A stretch of DNA of 64,000 bases from Guadua angustifolia (lineage: Eukaryota > Streptophyta > Magnoliopsida > Poales > Poaceae): positions 1,736,001-1,800,000 of the forward strand of contig CM070511.1 in the NCBI GenBank assembly GCA_036346375.1, read 5' to 3'. This document shows positions 9,456 to 20,814 of this stretch, one piece after another. Within the stretch, counting starts at the first letter, position 1, and every line of letters starts with the position of its first letter. The notes under the pieces were generated by a model that worked only from the letters and a program-made list of their open reading frames with translations, was not told the origin of the DNA and did no database searches. The position numbers were made by a program, and so were the translations under genes.

Positions 9456-11110
9456 CTGATAGCTTCGCTCACTCGAAGGAAAGAGATCAAGGTCTCAAGA
9501 GCATGGCGCACTCCGTCGAGGGACGTTCCTCAGCGTGGGCTCGGACGCACGTAGACCCGAAAGCGACAACTCGTCCTGTTTTCACCTTCACCCATTGACG
9601 GCGGCATGTCCTCATGGCGACGACCACGTGGGGTGTGGCGGAGGTGAGCGACGCCAGACCCCCGAAAGCGCTCGTCGGATGGTGCATGTCGCCATCAACG
9701 AGCTATAATCGCCCTCCGGTGAGAGGACCAGAAAAAGCGGCGCCTCGTCCCGGCCATCGAGCTCCCTCCCTCGGAGAGCGCCTCGAGCTATCGCCAGGTC
9801 ATGGCTGATCCAAACCGGTGAGGCGGAACTCTTCGGCCGTGCTACGGCGGCGAGCTCGATCGTGCCTGACAGAGGTCATACCTCCGCAGACACTAGAGTC
9901 GCCGCTCGAGGACTCATTCACGAAGTAGCGATAACTTATCGGCGCCGACAAACACGCTCACCGTCGCCTCCCGGCGGAGGTACCTTCGCCAACAACTCAG
10001 GGATGTGTCCTCGACTCCACCTCGTCGCGCCCCACCTGACGCGATCCCGAGTGGTGTTTGGCGTTAGCTGCTCGTCGATTCACCTTGAACAATGGCGGGT
10101 GCAGGATTCTTTTCCGGATATCCCGCTAAGCGCCGCAAGTCCAAGACCGCTGAGGATATCTCGGTGACTCGCGCTTCGGCACCATGACCGCTCTCGCCGA
10201 AGGTCGATGCCGAGCATCCTCGACCTTGAGTCGGCGGCGGCGAAAGCCTCGTCGGCATTTACCTCCCGGCGTGCCTGTTACGGCCTATGGGCTGCGCGGC
10301 GATACTCAAGCGACCTTGGCGGTGTGCCGCTGGCCGGCTTCGTTTCAAGCCCGCCTTGATCGGCGATTTGTGAAACGAAGAACCTGATGAGTTCTGTCGA
10401 TCTACACCACCGCTATTTTGGCGCGAGGAGGCGAGTGCGTGATGGCCAATTACCTCCCTACCATTTTGGACGGCACCGCTTGCACCTGGCTCTTCCACCA
10501 GAAGCCTGGCACCTTCCGCTCGTGGCGCCAGATTCAGGGCGCGCTCCGTTCAAACTTCGGGCTCATTCTGGCGGCCAGCGAGAAGGATCGGACCGAGTGA
10601 TCGAGGAAGAACGAGCCTCTCCGCGACTTCGTCGCGGCGGTTCATCCGCACCAGAACTCGATCCCAAGTGTCTCTGCGAAAGTTGTAATCAAGGACTTCA
10701 AGTTCGGCATCATGACCGCGCCTCACCAAAGACTTGGAGATTACGACAAGGCTCACCGTCGACAACCTATTTCGCATGGCGGGCGCTTCTGTGACAGCGC
10801 GACGATGCGGTTCGTTGGAAGCGATTATGACCAAAATAAGCTTGGCGTCAACTCAACGAGTTGGGCCCTCAACGCCAAAGGTGCCAACCAAGGCCCGACC
10901 GCCAAGCGGAAGAAGACCGCAAGCTTCGGTGATGGCCGACCTCGGGTAACCATTTCAGCGGACGGACACCGCGAAGTCATAGAAGTGCGGGACTCAGCCA
11001 AGGAGAGGCCCCATCCTCAGCGAAATCGACCACGGCCCCGAGTACCACGCCGACCTCGGCGGATCGCCGGATGCAGGTCGCGGCAGCGAATGACCGCCCG
11101 CAAGGTCTGA
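9456..11110 (+). pseudogene. Leader and gag region of the Tat element
   Basis: The leader 9456-10350 contains no long intact frame. At 10418-10600 the frame reads MANYLPTILDGTACTWL and PGTFRSWRQIQGALRSNF, the conserved gag core of Tat elements. It ends in a stop, and the continuation (LRDFVAAVHPHQNSIPSVS) is in another frame up to about 10730. A basic, low-complexity linker follows to 11110. No zinc knuckle was found. The gag is split over at least three frames. Confidence 0.72.
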
Positions 11111-11449
11111 GGCGGCCTCGGTTCACGAAGGTAAATTCTGTTCCACGAGGACTCGGCCATAACTACGAGTATGTAGGGCTGGCGAATGCCGGAGGCCTTA
11201 TGACGGACGCGGAGATGCCCGTGCTCGAAGAGGGAGATCGGCCGATAGGGTTAACGCTAGAGAGGACTAGGCCGACCTCGACTGGATTTCAATGAGGCGG
11301 CCAGCCGGATCGGCGTCATCTTCGGCGGCTCTTGGCGTGTCTGTCCCGAGGCGAGATCAAGGATCTTTGTCTTGTGATCTATCGAACCCGTCGGGAAGCC
11401 CGCGGACCAGCCTTGCAAGTGGGCCGGGGCAACGATTACCTTTATGCAA

Positions 11450-11975
11450 GAGGATGCCCCCCAAGGTATGTCTAAAGACCTCAAGACTACCCTGGTCATG
11501 ACCTCGGCCATTAGTAACACCTTGGTCGGGCGGGTCATGGTCGATGGGGGCAGCTCCCACAACTTGCTGCTGGATAGCGCACTCGACCGGATGTAGATCC
11601 CCCGGTCGAAGGTCAAGAATATCGCGATTCCATTTTTCGGGATCGTACCTGGAAGTTCGACCACCCCCTTGGGATAGGTGGTCTTGCCCGTCACCTTCGG
11701 CACCTCGGACAACTTCACGACCGAGTGATCACCTTCGAGGTGGTCGAAGGAGATCTCCTAGCGCCATCCTTACGCCGCCCTTTGGTCAAGTTCATGGCGG
11801 CGAACCACTTATACCGCCGCATGAAGCTCCCAGGACCTAGTGGCGTCATCACCGTCTTGGGCGACCTCAACACGGCCTGCAGTGCGAGACCTGAGCCTTG
11901 GCCCTCGCCCAAGATCTTTGCCTTAGTAGGGCCTGGCGACCACAAAGGTCGCCCACCGAAGCGATCATCGGCCTA
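11450..11975 (+). pseudogene. Aspartic protease region of the Tat element
   Basis: The frame with VGRVMVDGGSSHNLLLDSAL (about 11520-11580) has the catalytic Asp in a DGGSS context, the form normally seen in Tat-type proteases instead of DTG/DSG. A TAG follows within 20 codons. Further pieces (FEVVEGDLLAPSLRRP, FMAANHLYRRMKLPGPSGVI) lie in shifted frames and match the linker between protease and RT. Confidence 0.72.
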
Positions 11976-12199
11976 AGCGGGACTCACGAGGCATGCCGCT
12001 CGAGGAGGGACTCATCCAAGCGCGTCCACGTCTCGGCCGGTTTGAGTTCCAAATAGGAACTCGAGCTTGTCACCTTCCTCGCGCCAACAAAGATATATTA
12101 AGCAGGGGAGCCGGTGGACATCTTTGGGTGTCGAGGAGGTGGTCGAGCACTGATCGCAGTCTTGACCCATTCGCCGCCCCGTCGCCGAAAATTACTGAC

Positions 12200-12800
12200 G
12201 TTTCTCTCCCGAGAAGGTTGCCATAATCAAAGAGAACCTCGACAAGCTACTGAAAACCGGCTTCATTCGTGAGATCGATTACTCCGAATGGCTGGCCAAT
12301 CCCGTCATCATGCAAAAAAAGGGCGGGAAGTGGAGGATGTGCATGAACCACACGGGGTTAAACTCGGCATGCCCGAAGGACAACTTTCCTCTCCCGCGCA
12401 TCGACCAGATCGTCGACTCCACGTCGAATGCCAAGCTGTTAAGCTTCTTGGACGCCTATTCTAGGTACCACCAGATCAAGCTGGCGGTTGACGACGAAAG
12501 CAAGACGTCGTTCATCACGTCGTTCGGGACCTACTGCTACACGACCATGTCATTTGGTCTCCGCAATGCCGACGCGACCTTCCAGCGCCTAATGACCAAG
12601 ACATTCGAGCCTCAGATCGGCTGCAACCTCGAAGTCTACATGGACGACTTCATCTTCAAAAGCTCTGATGAGGCCGACCACGTCCGAGACCTTGGGGAGA
12701 CTTTCGCCAACCTGAACAGGCACAAGATCAAGCTCAATCCGGAGAATCGTGTTTGGTGCTGCCTCACGGGAAGGTGCTTGGCTACATGATCGGGGCTCGG
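12200..12800 (+). pseudogene. Reverse transcriptase of the Tat element, catalytic motif intact
   Basis: One frame runs from the N-terminal RT sequence (LLKTGFIREIDYSEWLANPV) through KKGGKWRMCMN, CPKDNFPLPRID, SFLDAYSRYHQIKL and TSFGTYCYTTMSFGLRNA to the catalytic EVYMDDFIFKS (YMDD, about 12638-12650). It breaks after NPENRVW near 12770. The thumb and connection sequences up to 13340 continue in shifted frames (VYLSTPPLLTTPQPGEKLLLYL, KERYPKVQKLLYALLMASRKLR). YMDD is intact, but the protein cannot be translated whole. Confidence 0.88.
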
Positions 12801-13339
12801 GGGTAGGCGAACCCGGAGAAGATCGAGGCAATAGAAAAGATGGCCCCGAGTTGATGGCGGTGCAATGCCTCACCGCCGCGTGGTCGCTCTCGGCCGGTTC
12901 ATCTCGAGGCTCGGCGAAGGGTATCCTTCTTCAAGGCCTTGCGCCGCCACGGGGGCTTTAGTGGACGCCCGAGGTTCAGCGATCCTTCGATGAGTTGAAG
13001 GTATACCTGTCAACCCCACCCTTACTTACGACCCCGCAGCCAGGCGAAAAATTGCTGCTCTACCTCGTGGCCACCACCCAGTATCGTCATTGTCTCTGGT
13101 GGCAGCGGATGCACGTAGCACCGATCTACTACATCAGCGAGGTCCTCCACGGGCCAAAGGAGCGCTACCCCAAGGTCCAGAAATTACTGTATGCCCTCCT
13201 CATGGCTTCGCGCAAGCTCAGGCACATTATTTCGGTGCTCACTCTGTGGTCGTCGAGCAACTTTCCGCTCGGGGAGATCTTGAGAATCGAGGCGGAGTCG
13301 CATTACCAAGTGGGCCATGGGTTAGCGTCTTCGATCTCC

Positions 13340-13850
13340 GGTTAAGTGGCGCCAGACGGCCATCAAATCGCAGGTGCTCGGCGACTTGAGTCGGCGGAAC
13401 TTATGGCCGACTCCGAACTCGAGGTCGAGGAAGAGAAGCCCTGGGTCATGTACTTCAACAGTTCAAGATCCTTCAAACGCTCGGGGGTTGGGATCCTCAT
13501 CCTCACCCCGCAGGGCGACAGGCTGAGGTATGTGGTTCATTTCGGATTTCCAGCGACAAATAATGCAGCGGAATATGAAGCTCTCCTGGCGGGACTCCGA
13601 GCTTGCAAGTCACTGGGTGTTCACCGGTTGGTCGTCAAGGGCGATTCACAACTCGTCGTCAACCAGTTCAACAAGGGCTACCAGTGCTCGGAAGATTCCA
13701 TGGCCAAGTACCTCGCTGAGGCGCGCAAGATGGAGAAGTGGTTCCAAAACCTGGAGATCACGCATGTGGCGCGGAAAGACAACTCCGACGCAAATTTCCT
13801 CTCCAAGCTAGGGTCATTCGACGAGGAGGTTCCCCCAGATGTGATCCTGG
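13340..13850 (+). pseudogene. RNase H domain of the Tat element, first catalytic Asp replaced
   Basis: The fold is clear: MYFNSSRSFKRSGVGILI, FPATNNAAEYEALLAGLRA, LVVKGDSQLVVNQF and VARKDNSDANFLSKL. It is the second, plant-type RNase H common in Tat elements. The first catalytic residue, normally Asp in YFDGS, is Asn here (YFNSS), while the Glu (AAEYEAL) and second Asp (KGDSQL) remain. This change alone should abolish activity. The frame is otherwise open from 13346 to 14281 and runs into the integrase N-terminus. Confidence 0.85.
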
Positions 13851-13979
13851 AGACCCTGGCGTCGCCCTCAATCTCCGACCAAGCGGCCTTGGTCGGCCTC
13901 ATCGAAGGCATTCCTTCGTGGGTCGAGCCAATTCACAATTTCCTGGCGAAGGGAGAGCTTCCGACCGATCTTGCTGAGC

Positions 13980-15140
13980 GGAGCAGAGTCAAGCGCCGAG
14001 CGAGCTCGTATAGACTTGTGGACGGCAAGCTTTATCGTCGGAACGTTTCCGGCATCCTGACGAAGTGTGTCACCACAGAGGAGGGAAAGTACCTGATAAA
14101 CGACATTCATTTAGGTCTCGTGGGGCGATTCTTCTTCGAGACCATGGTGGAAAGCTTTCATGGGGTTCTATTATTATGGCGCTCTAGGATGCTCGCAACA
14201 TCATCCGAGCCTGCCAAGCCTGCCAGTTCCATGCTCGAAAGTCGCACCAGCCTACTTATGCGCTCCAGACCATTCCGTTAGCTTGGCCATTTTCGACCTG
14301 GGGGCTAGACATCCTCGGCCCTTTTTCGCAGACGGTCGGGGGGAAGAAGTTCTTATTCGTCGCCATCGATACCTTCACCAAATGGATCGAAGTCGAACCT
14401 ATCTCAACCATCACGGCTCGTGCAGCGGTCAAGTTTTTCCGCTTGTTCGTGGTCACTAGGTATGGGGTTCCATGCAGGATTATCACTGACAATGGAACAC
14501 AATTTACCGATGTTGTTCGAGAATCTTGTGAGGACATCGGTACCAAGGTATGCTACGCCGGTGGCCCATCCACGAGAAATGGAAGCGATGGAGCAGCATA
14601 GCGGACAAATCGTTCAAGGCATCAAAAAGCGAGTTTCAGATGAACTCGAACGATTCGGCAAGACCTGGGTGGATGAACTTTCCATCGTCTTATGGTCTAT
14701 TCGTACCATAGTCGGCCGAGCAACGGGGTCCACACCCTTCCGGCTCATGTTTGGTACCGAAGCCGTCCTACCTCCAGAGGTCACGCTGGGCTCTACCAGG
14801 GTCAGCTTGGTCGACCAGATCGACTTCGAGCAAGAACGGTCCTTTGACCTTACCCTGGCGGAAGAAGTAAGATGCGCGTAATCGCTACGATCGGTGCACT
14901 ACACCGCAAGCTCTTCGCGGACATGCGTCTCGTCGAGTGCGACCTAGGGAGCTCCTTGTTGGGGACTTAGCCCTAAGACGGATTCAGGCTCCGTCCAACA
15001 CCAACAAGTTATCCCCGCGGTGGGAGGGCCCCTATAGAGTTGTTTCAACAGATCGCACGGGGGCTTATCGGCTAGCGCTGCCCGATGGCAGAGAGCTCTC
15101 TAGCTCGTGGAACATTGACTAGCTTCGAAAATTCTACGTG
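13980..15140 (+). pseudogene. Integrase region of the Tat element
   Basis: The zinc-binding N-terminus is recognisable in pieces (KYLINDIHLG, then IRACQACQFHARKSH in a shifted frame). The core follows with WGLDILGPF (first Asp), RIITDNGTQF (second Asp) and a damaged third motif near 14590. Then come GKTWVDELSIVLWSIRT and TPFRLMFGTEAVLPPEV. The C-terminal part KLSPRWEGPYRVVS and the ending WNIDXLRKFYV reach about 15140. At least four frame changes are needed to read it. Confidence 0.82.
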
Positions 15141-15735
15141 TAACAACTTTTTACCTCATATTTCAATAAAAGTTGCTGTTTACTTGTCATGTTTACACGC
15201 CCTTTTTTCTACATTCTATATTTTTGTGTTGACTCGAATTTGGGATTTCTTTGAGTCCTTTGGCGAGCATGCTTACTCTTGGCCCGGGTGTCGGGGGATT
15301 AAACGTTCAACCCCAGTGGTCGAGCTGTTTATAAGCCGAATCTCTTCGTATCACCGCTCCCCCTGTGCCAAGGTTCGAACTAAGCTCGTGCCCAGGCCCA
15401 ACGGGCAAGTCGCAAATCGTTGTCGGGACTCGAGCGGCTTGGCCTGAAAAACGATCCTAACTCTCAAGGGCCTAAGTTTTTCCTCGTGCGCCTATGTTAT
15501 GCTCCCTGCAGGTTTCTAACTTGCGCCCAAGGCCGGCGTCGCTCGACCTTGAGCCCAACGGGGGCTGGACGAGATATTCCATGACTGAGAAAGGCTAGGT
15601 GCATAATTAGAGGAAAAATCTTTTGGTCGAGAAATGATAAAGCAAACCAAGACATTAAACTGTTTCTGCCAAAATATTGTCATTAAAATCTTCTTGTCTT
15701 ACAAAAGGTCTTGCTTACAGGGAAACTAGCCCTAT
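15141..15735 (+). other. Spacer between Tat pol and the antisense ORF
   Basis: No coding region is seen. The sequence after pol is element-internal, with GC-rich blocks such as GGGCCTAAGT and GGCCGGCGTCGCTCGACC. It probably carries the 3' ends of both the sense and the antisense transcripts. Confidence 0.45.
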
Positions 15736-16987
15736 TTACAGATCGGCCATCTCACGCGCGAGCATCTCCTGCTCAAGTTCAGCGACCTTGGCCCTCAAGG
15801 TCGACAGCTCGCCCTGGAGTCGGAGGGCTTTGGTGGAGACCTCGGCGGTGCGGCATCGTTCTTCTTGAAGTTGGGCCAAGGCGTTCTTTGCCGCCTTGCT
15901 CGTCCTGCCCAGCTTCTCCTCAAGCTCTTGAACCTTGGCCTCGAGCTTAGAGGAGGCCCTTGATGCGGTGGCTGCTTGGTCCGCAGCGGCCTTGCTTAGC
16001 TCTTCGGCCTTGGCTCGCTCGGCCTCGAGCGCCTTGGCCGACCTCGCGTGCTCATCCTCGACGGCCTTGAATGTGTGGTCCCGCTCCGAGGCGATGGCCC
16101 GCTCCAGCTTGGACTTGTGGGAAGCCTCGAGCGTCTTCACCACCTTGCGGAGGCCGAAGATCTCGTTGGAGTCATCTGCCTCCTTTTGTGTGGCCTCCTC
16201 CCGCTTGGCTTGCAGGTCCTCCACGAGCCTGGAGCGCGTCGTCTCCCGGGCCTCCAACACATCGAGCAAGGCCCTCAACGCGTCGGTGTGCGTTTGAACC
16301 GGGGTTTGAAGAAACTCAAAGTACCTGGGCAAGACGGTCCTCGAAGATTACACGGGAATACCCGGTGGGTTTCTTTGCCGCGTACAGGCGGCATCATCCA
16401 CTCTTCTTTGGGTCGTCGGGGGTGTGGCCTTCGGGCGCTTTGTCGTGGGAGGCCGCGTCTCGAGCTTCCCCTTCGAGGGAGCTCGATCCTCCCCCAAACT
16501 CTGTCCCGGTGGCGGCTTCGGCCTTGTCCCCCAGAGCTGGAGGGTCTCTAGCCTCCTCCCCTGCGGTGGTCCTGGCCTGGTCCGCGGCTCGGTCCTCCGT
16601 GCTCGCCGCGTCCGGGACGCTTTTAGGATCGGCGGCTCGAGGAGTCCCGACCGCCACGGTCGGAGCGATCTCGGCGGTCGTGGCTGGGGCGTCCCCAGCG
16701 CCATCTCCTTTGGCAGCCTCGGGTGGGTCGACGTCGTCTTCGGCATCCACTTCGCCGGTGGCATAATCCTCGCTGGTCACGGGGAGTACCTCTTCTTCGT
16801 CCGGGCCGTCGAGCCCTTGGTCGAACTCGCCGGCCGGAGCCCAGCTCTGGGAGCTCGAAGGAATGCACCCCTGGCCCAAAGATCGGCGGGCGCCCGGACG
16901 TGGTTGGCTTCCTCTTCCTCTTCGGACCCTTTCATACTGGACAATAGTCATTGTCAATACGGGCAGGTGTTGAGCTCGGGCGCTCAA
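15736..16987 (-). pseudogene. Antisense ORF of the Tat element, C-terminal half: acidic linker and coiled coil
   Basis: Two - strand frames make up this half. The upstream one (16987-16394) is acidic and Pro/Ala/Asp-rich, a disordered-looking linker. The downstream one (16332-15736, 198 codons) is a long heptad-type coiled coil: KREEATQKEADDSNE, KTLEASHKSKLERAIASE, AKVQELEEKLGRTSKAAK, LQGELSTLRAKVAELEQEM. The composition is helical throughout with no prolines. Antisense proteins ending in coiled coils are known between pol and the 3' LTR in Tat elements. A frame break separates the two halves. Its role in the element is not established. Confidence 0.78.
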
Positions 16988-17455
16988 GGTCTGCGATTAA
17001 GAGCGATTACTAAGCTAAAAAGGCACAAGGAGGGCTGAGCAAATGAAGGGTTGGAGACCTACAGGTCGGCGATCTCCGTTCGTAGTAAGTTTGGCGAGAA
17101 CCACGACCCCGAGGTTGAAGGCGCGCGCTTCGGGTCCCCGATGCAGGACCTTAAGGCTCACGGTGGCTCTAAGTCCCCTGCGGCAGAGGTCCTAGAGCCC
17201 CGCGGTTGGGACCCTTGGGCAGCCTGAGGACTCGAAGTCCTAGCGGCCGCCGCAAGACTCTTTGTAGAAGAAAGACATGTCAGAAGACGAGGAAGCATAA
17301 GCATAAGCTCGGGGGCTCGACCATGGGGGTTCTTACCGTTGCGCGGTTGGCCCATTCAACGTGGGGCTTTTCACCTCCGTTGCCGTCTGCTGGTGCGGGG
17401 TGGCTTCTTTCCTTTCTTGTTCTTGCTCCGGGCAATGGGCATCGTCCTTCTTGTC

Positions 17456-18440
17456 TCAGCGGCTCTTGATGGTCTGTGTACTGTGAGCAGTCGGGGAAGG
17501 CGGTGGTGTCTTGGTGAAGAAACGACCGAAAGTTCCTACCTCGGCCTTCCGGCGCAGTATGTTTTTTGGGACAGGGTCGCTGATGGTATAATCGTGCGCC
17601 TCTTTCCCGAACATCTCGTTCATCCTGGCGGCGACCCAGGATTCATTCGGCGCTGCAAGGAAGCAAACCGTCAGGAGGGACTGAAGGTCGAATTCGAGCA
17701 AGTCCCCAGGGCAAGAAGACGCACCGGATGTACCCTCGCGGGTCATGTCATCGCACCCCTTGATCTCGTAGAACGGGTGTTCCCTCTTCCGAAGGAAAAC
17801 CGGTTACTCGCTTAGAAATCATGACGATCGCCTCCCGTAAGGCAGCGCGCGGCGCAGATGTGTATGGCGGCGATGGCCTCTTCGTCGACCTCCAGGTCGT
17901 CCGCCTCCGGGGTCTCCTTCTTCCCGATGATGGGGATTCCGTCGAACGACAATTGGCGGTCGGCCCTTCTTCAAGTAGAACCTTTGCTCGGTCCCGCGGA
18001 CGAGGAGTCCCGGCGGATTTTGGGAAGGCCCATGGGATCCCCATCCGCCGCTGAAATAAAGGCATCCGACCACGAGGTCCTTCGAGCGTAATAGATTGAA
18101 GAAAGCGAAAAGAAGAGCGAGGGGTGGGAAGGATTCCAAGGAACCCTCGCACAAATGTGAGAACATAGAAAGGAGGAGGATGGAATTGGGCACCAAGTTG
18201 ATGAGCTCTATCTCACAGTGGGCAAGGATCGCGCGCCATGAAGTCGCTCTCCGGTGTCCATGGGCGAAGGCGCATAGTGCTTCGGTCTTGAGCAGGCTCG
18301 TCATCCACAGGATGTGGTTCGGTCTCGCCGTCTAGCAACCGCCACATCGCAGGGTCGAGCAGCCCCAGACTCTCAAGCTCCTTCATCCTCGCCAACGACA
18401 TGGTGCTTCTTTCGAGTTTTGCCATGGCGGCTGCTTTCAA
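17456..18440 (-). pseudogene. Antisense ORF of the Tat element, N-terminal half: putative gypsy-type transposon domain
   Basis: Read from 18440 leftwards, the N-terminus is MAKLERSTMSLARMKELESLGLL. A shifted frame then gives SWRAILAHCEIELINLVPNS and ILLLSMFSHLCEGSLESFPP, the conserved core of the family long annotated as putative gypsy type transposon (PF04195). Further pieces (VVGCLYFSGGWGS; AARMNEMFGKEAHDYTISD) continue to 17456. Despite the family's old name it is not a transposase and accompanies Tat elements. The region precedes and is in line with the coiled-coil half, so I treat 15736-18440 as one gene of at least 700 codons broken by frameshifts. Confidence 0.72.
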
Positions 18441-18848
18441 GCTTGGTCAAGGAAGGGAGAGTTGCACGAGCAAAAGGCTAGGAGTCGAGGAGCGTGAGGA
18501 AATCGGGAGTTTTTTCGAAGGTCGTGGAAGGCTTGGGCTTATAGGCCCGGATCATCGCTGGTTTTAGACTAAGACGCCTCAAAAGGTGTGCTGTTGGTGA
18601 TTTGACAGGAGCAATTAAAGATCGGGCGGCGGTTTCAAGGCGTTGCAGGCACTTCCTTTAATCGATCGGATTCGTACCAGCATCGTGAAGTCCAAGGGGC
18701 ACCAGGTGTCTTGGAGCTGAAGTTTTTCCTGGTGATCTCCGCTCGACCTCGACCGAAGGTTCAAGGAGTCCGGAAGTCTATTTCCAACAGCTGCAGGCTC
18801 GAGGTCGATCCAGGTGTCTTCCTCGACCTTGAGCCTCAGGGGTTAGCT

Positions 18849-19244
18849 GACGGGGATTGGGCGATCTTCGACCGGTCAAAGCTTGGTCAACGAGCCCCTT
18901 GCTCGGGGTGTCGACCACAACCTGATCCATGCGATCCCACACGACCTAGAGCTTGCCTCAGCCAAGAGCTCGATCCCGCATGCCCTCGGGCTCGAGCTCA
19001 AACTGTAAACCTCTCCATACCTAAAAATAGTGAAGTCCTGCGCCCCCGGGCAAGACTGGAGTAGAGCTGCTACCCTCTCGGGGGCTCGAACCAGTATAAC
19101 TCTCTGTGTCCCGTTCGTTGTCGTCGTGCTCCGACCAACACTGCATCAAGCCGACTCCTCCGTTTGAGTAAAGCTCATTCCTGGGTCCCCCGATCTGACT
19201 AATCCCTCTTCTCATTTGCGGTCAGGCGATCCTGATCGTCGACA
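18849..19244 (+). repeat. 3' LTR of the Tat element (with internal deletion)
   Basis: It matches the 5' LTR from GGGGATTGGGCGATCTTCGACC to the end GATCGTCGACA but lacks the 297 bp found there between two GCTCG pentamers. Here a single GCTCG remains at 18990-18994, as expected for a deletion between short direct repeats. The true LTR start is upstream, possibly TGTCTTGG at 18709 after a weak purine tract, but the 5' copy does not extend that far. Confidence 0.85.
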
Positions 19245-19266
19245 GAAACAGTTCGACAAACTTTAC

Positions 19267-19515
19267 CTTCATAATGTTACGATCATTCCAAGGACCTTTG
19301 TTAGACTTGAGACATCCTCCCTCAGCAACACAAGTGCATGTTCCCCCCAAAAATTCAGGAAGTTGGCTATAAAAAACAAAATAAAGTGTATTCAATTTAA
19401 GGCAATAGGACAAAGTCCTTACGATTAAGAAACTATAATAAACAGTTCTAAATGGAAATGTGTACCTTGCATCTATTAGTTCAAGAAGTTTGCTTTGGAA
19501 TTTTGTTCCCAAGAC
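19267..19515 (-). pseudogene. Two exons of a SEC14-like phosphatidylinositol transfer protein gene
   Basis: On the - strand, exon A (19515-19466) encodes VLGTKFQSKLLELIDA. It is followed by a GT-AG intron (19465-19367) and exon B (19366-19267) encoding QLPEFLGGTCTCVAEGGCL and KSNKGPWNDRNIMK, then a GTAAAG donor. The joined frame is open and matches the end of the lipid-binding CRAL-TRIO domain in plant SEC14-like proteins, where LPEFLGGTC is highly conserved. I found no convincing exons further upstream to 20800. The downstream side is cut by the Tat element, whose LTR ends 23 bp away. It is a fragment, probably captured by the CACTA since it lies within its ends. Confidence 0.82.
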
Positions 19516-20814
19516 CTACAATTGAGGCTCCATCAAAATCTATAGTATTTATTTGGACAGGAACAAGAAAAGAACTCCATAGAGTGAAGCTTCCCGAACA
19601 ATGAAGTGTGACAATTCCTCGCATCAAAGGAAAATGTTAGCAACACCCCATGGTCATGCACAATGTAAACACCAGATCGTCAAAATAACATCAACAAAAT
19701 TTAAGTGGCAAGACTTCTTGGTCTATGAAATCAACTCATCACGCCAAATCGTGACCATTGCTTCTATCGTCAAGCCACCAAACAAACATAGACGAGATCT
19801 TTATAAAACCAAAGAGAGCTAACCCCAACATAGCGAGTCATACGAGCATTACTAATCACGAGAACAAATGTAAGATCATGACAGAATAATGTGATTTTGT
19901 TACTTATGAGAATGCAACAAAAATGACTTGTCTTGGCAATTGTAGAGGAGTTGAGAAACTTCGGAGAGGTGAGGCACTTTGCCAATTACGCCGAGGATCT
20001 CGGTGCATCTACAACCTATCAAGATCCTTAATAAATGTGACATCCAAGCCGATAAAGCGGACCTGAATGGGCAAAGATGAATTAATACCTTTTGTTTTAG
20101 AGATACACGATCCAATGAGATAACACTTGTAAGGACAGTGTAAAAGATGAATGTATCATAGGGGAACAACCCATAAGCTGCTCCAGTGCTTTTTCCTGAA
20201 ATTTTGGTTATTTAGACAAGATTAAAATGTTCAAAATATGCATCGACAACTTAAACTATGTAGAAGATAGTAGATATATACCTTCTCCCCAACCCTTATA
20301 AAATACAAGGATTGGGCTAGATGGGCTTCACGCACTTCACTCTCACCCAAATTCTCTTCTACATCAGCTCTTTGTTTACCATCAGTCATTATTACACTTT
20401 GATCTTGATTGTTGGATGACACTAATCTAAACAACCACAGTCAACCACAGTGTTGCATGCCCCTAATGCTAATCAACAACTCAGGATTGGTAAATCTCGT
20501 TAGATCAGAAGGTCGAGACCACAGAAAAGTTACTAATTATGATGTCCAGGAACAACAAATGCAGCTAAAATACATGTTCAACACCAATTAAACATGTAAG
20601 GCAAACACATGAAATATTTAGAAGTGTCACTCGCATGTGTGTGTGCTCCTGAAGAAGACAAACGTACATGCTACACTAGCACAACCACTGACAAAATAAG
20701 TGGCATTGACAAAAGAAGGGGTTCCCATTTCAAAGGAACAAAGAGTTATTTACACTTTGTAATGAAACAAAATTGAAGTAACAAAAGCCTAAACTAGTTT
20801 TCTAAACTAGAAGC
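19516..20814 (-). other. Region between SEC14-like exons and the C48 domain
   Basis: No exon could be assigned. Short - strand frames exist (for example 20434-20231, with QRADVEENLGESEVREAH), which could be captured exon material, but I recognise nothing. Base composition is AT-rich like the flanking introns. Confidence 0.3.

Larger units (their letters stand above)
8738..19244 (+). mobile_element. Ty3/gypsy element, Tat lineage, with antisense ORF
   Basis: Two direct LTR copies (8738-9435 and 18849-19244) bound a 9.4-kb internal region. A primer-binding site follows the left LTR. The + strand order is gag, protease, RT, RNase H, integrase, which is gypsy order. A long - strand coding region lies between pol and the 3' LTR, a hallmark of the Tat branch (RIRE2, Grande and relatives). 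The element is GC-rich against its AT-rich surroundings. Stops and frameshifts in every gene make it inactive. The 5' LTR appears truncated at its start because the 3' copy continues upstream without a match. The insertion lies inside the CACTA. Confidence 0.88.
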
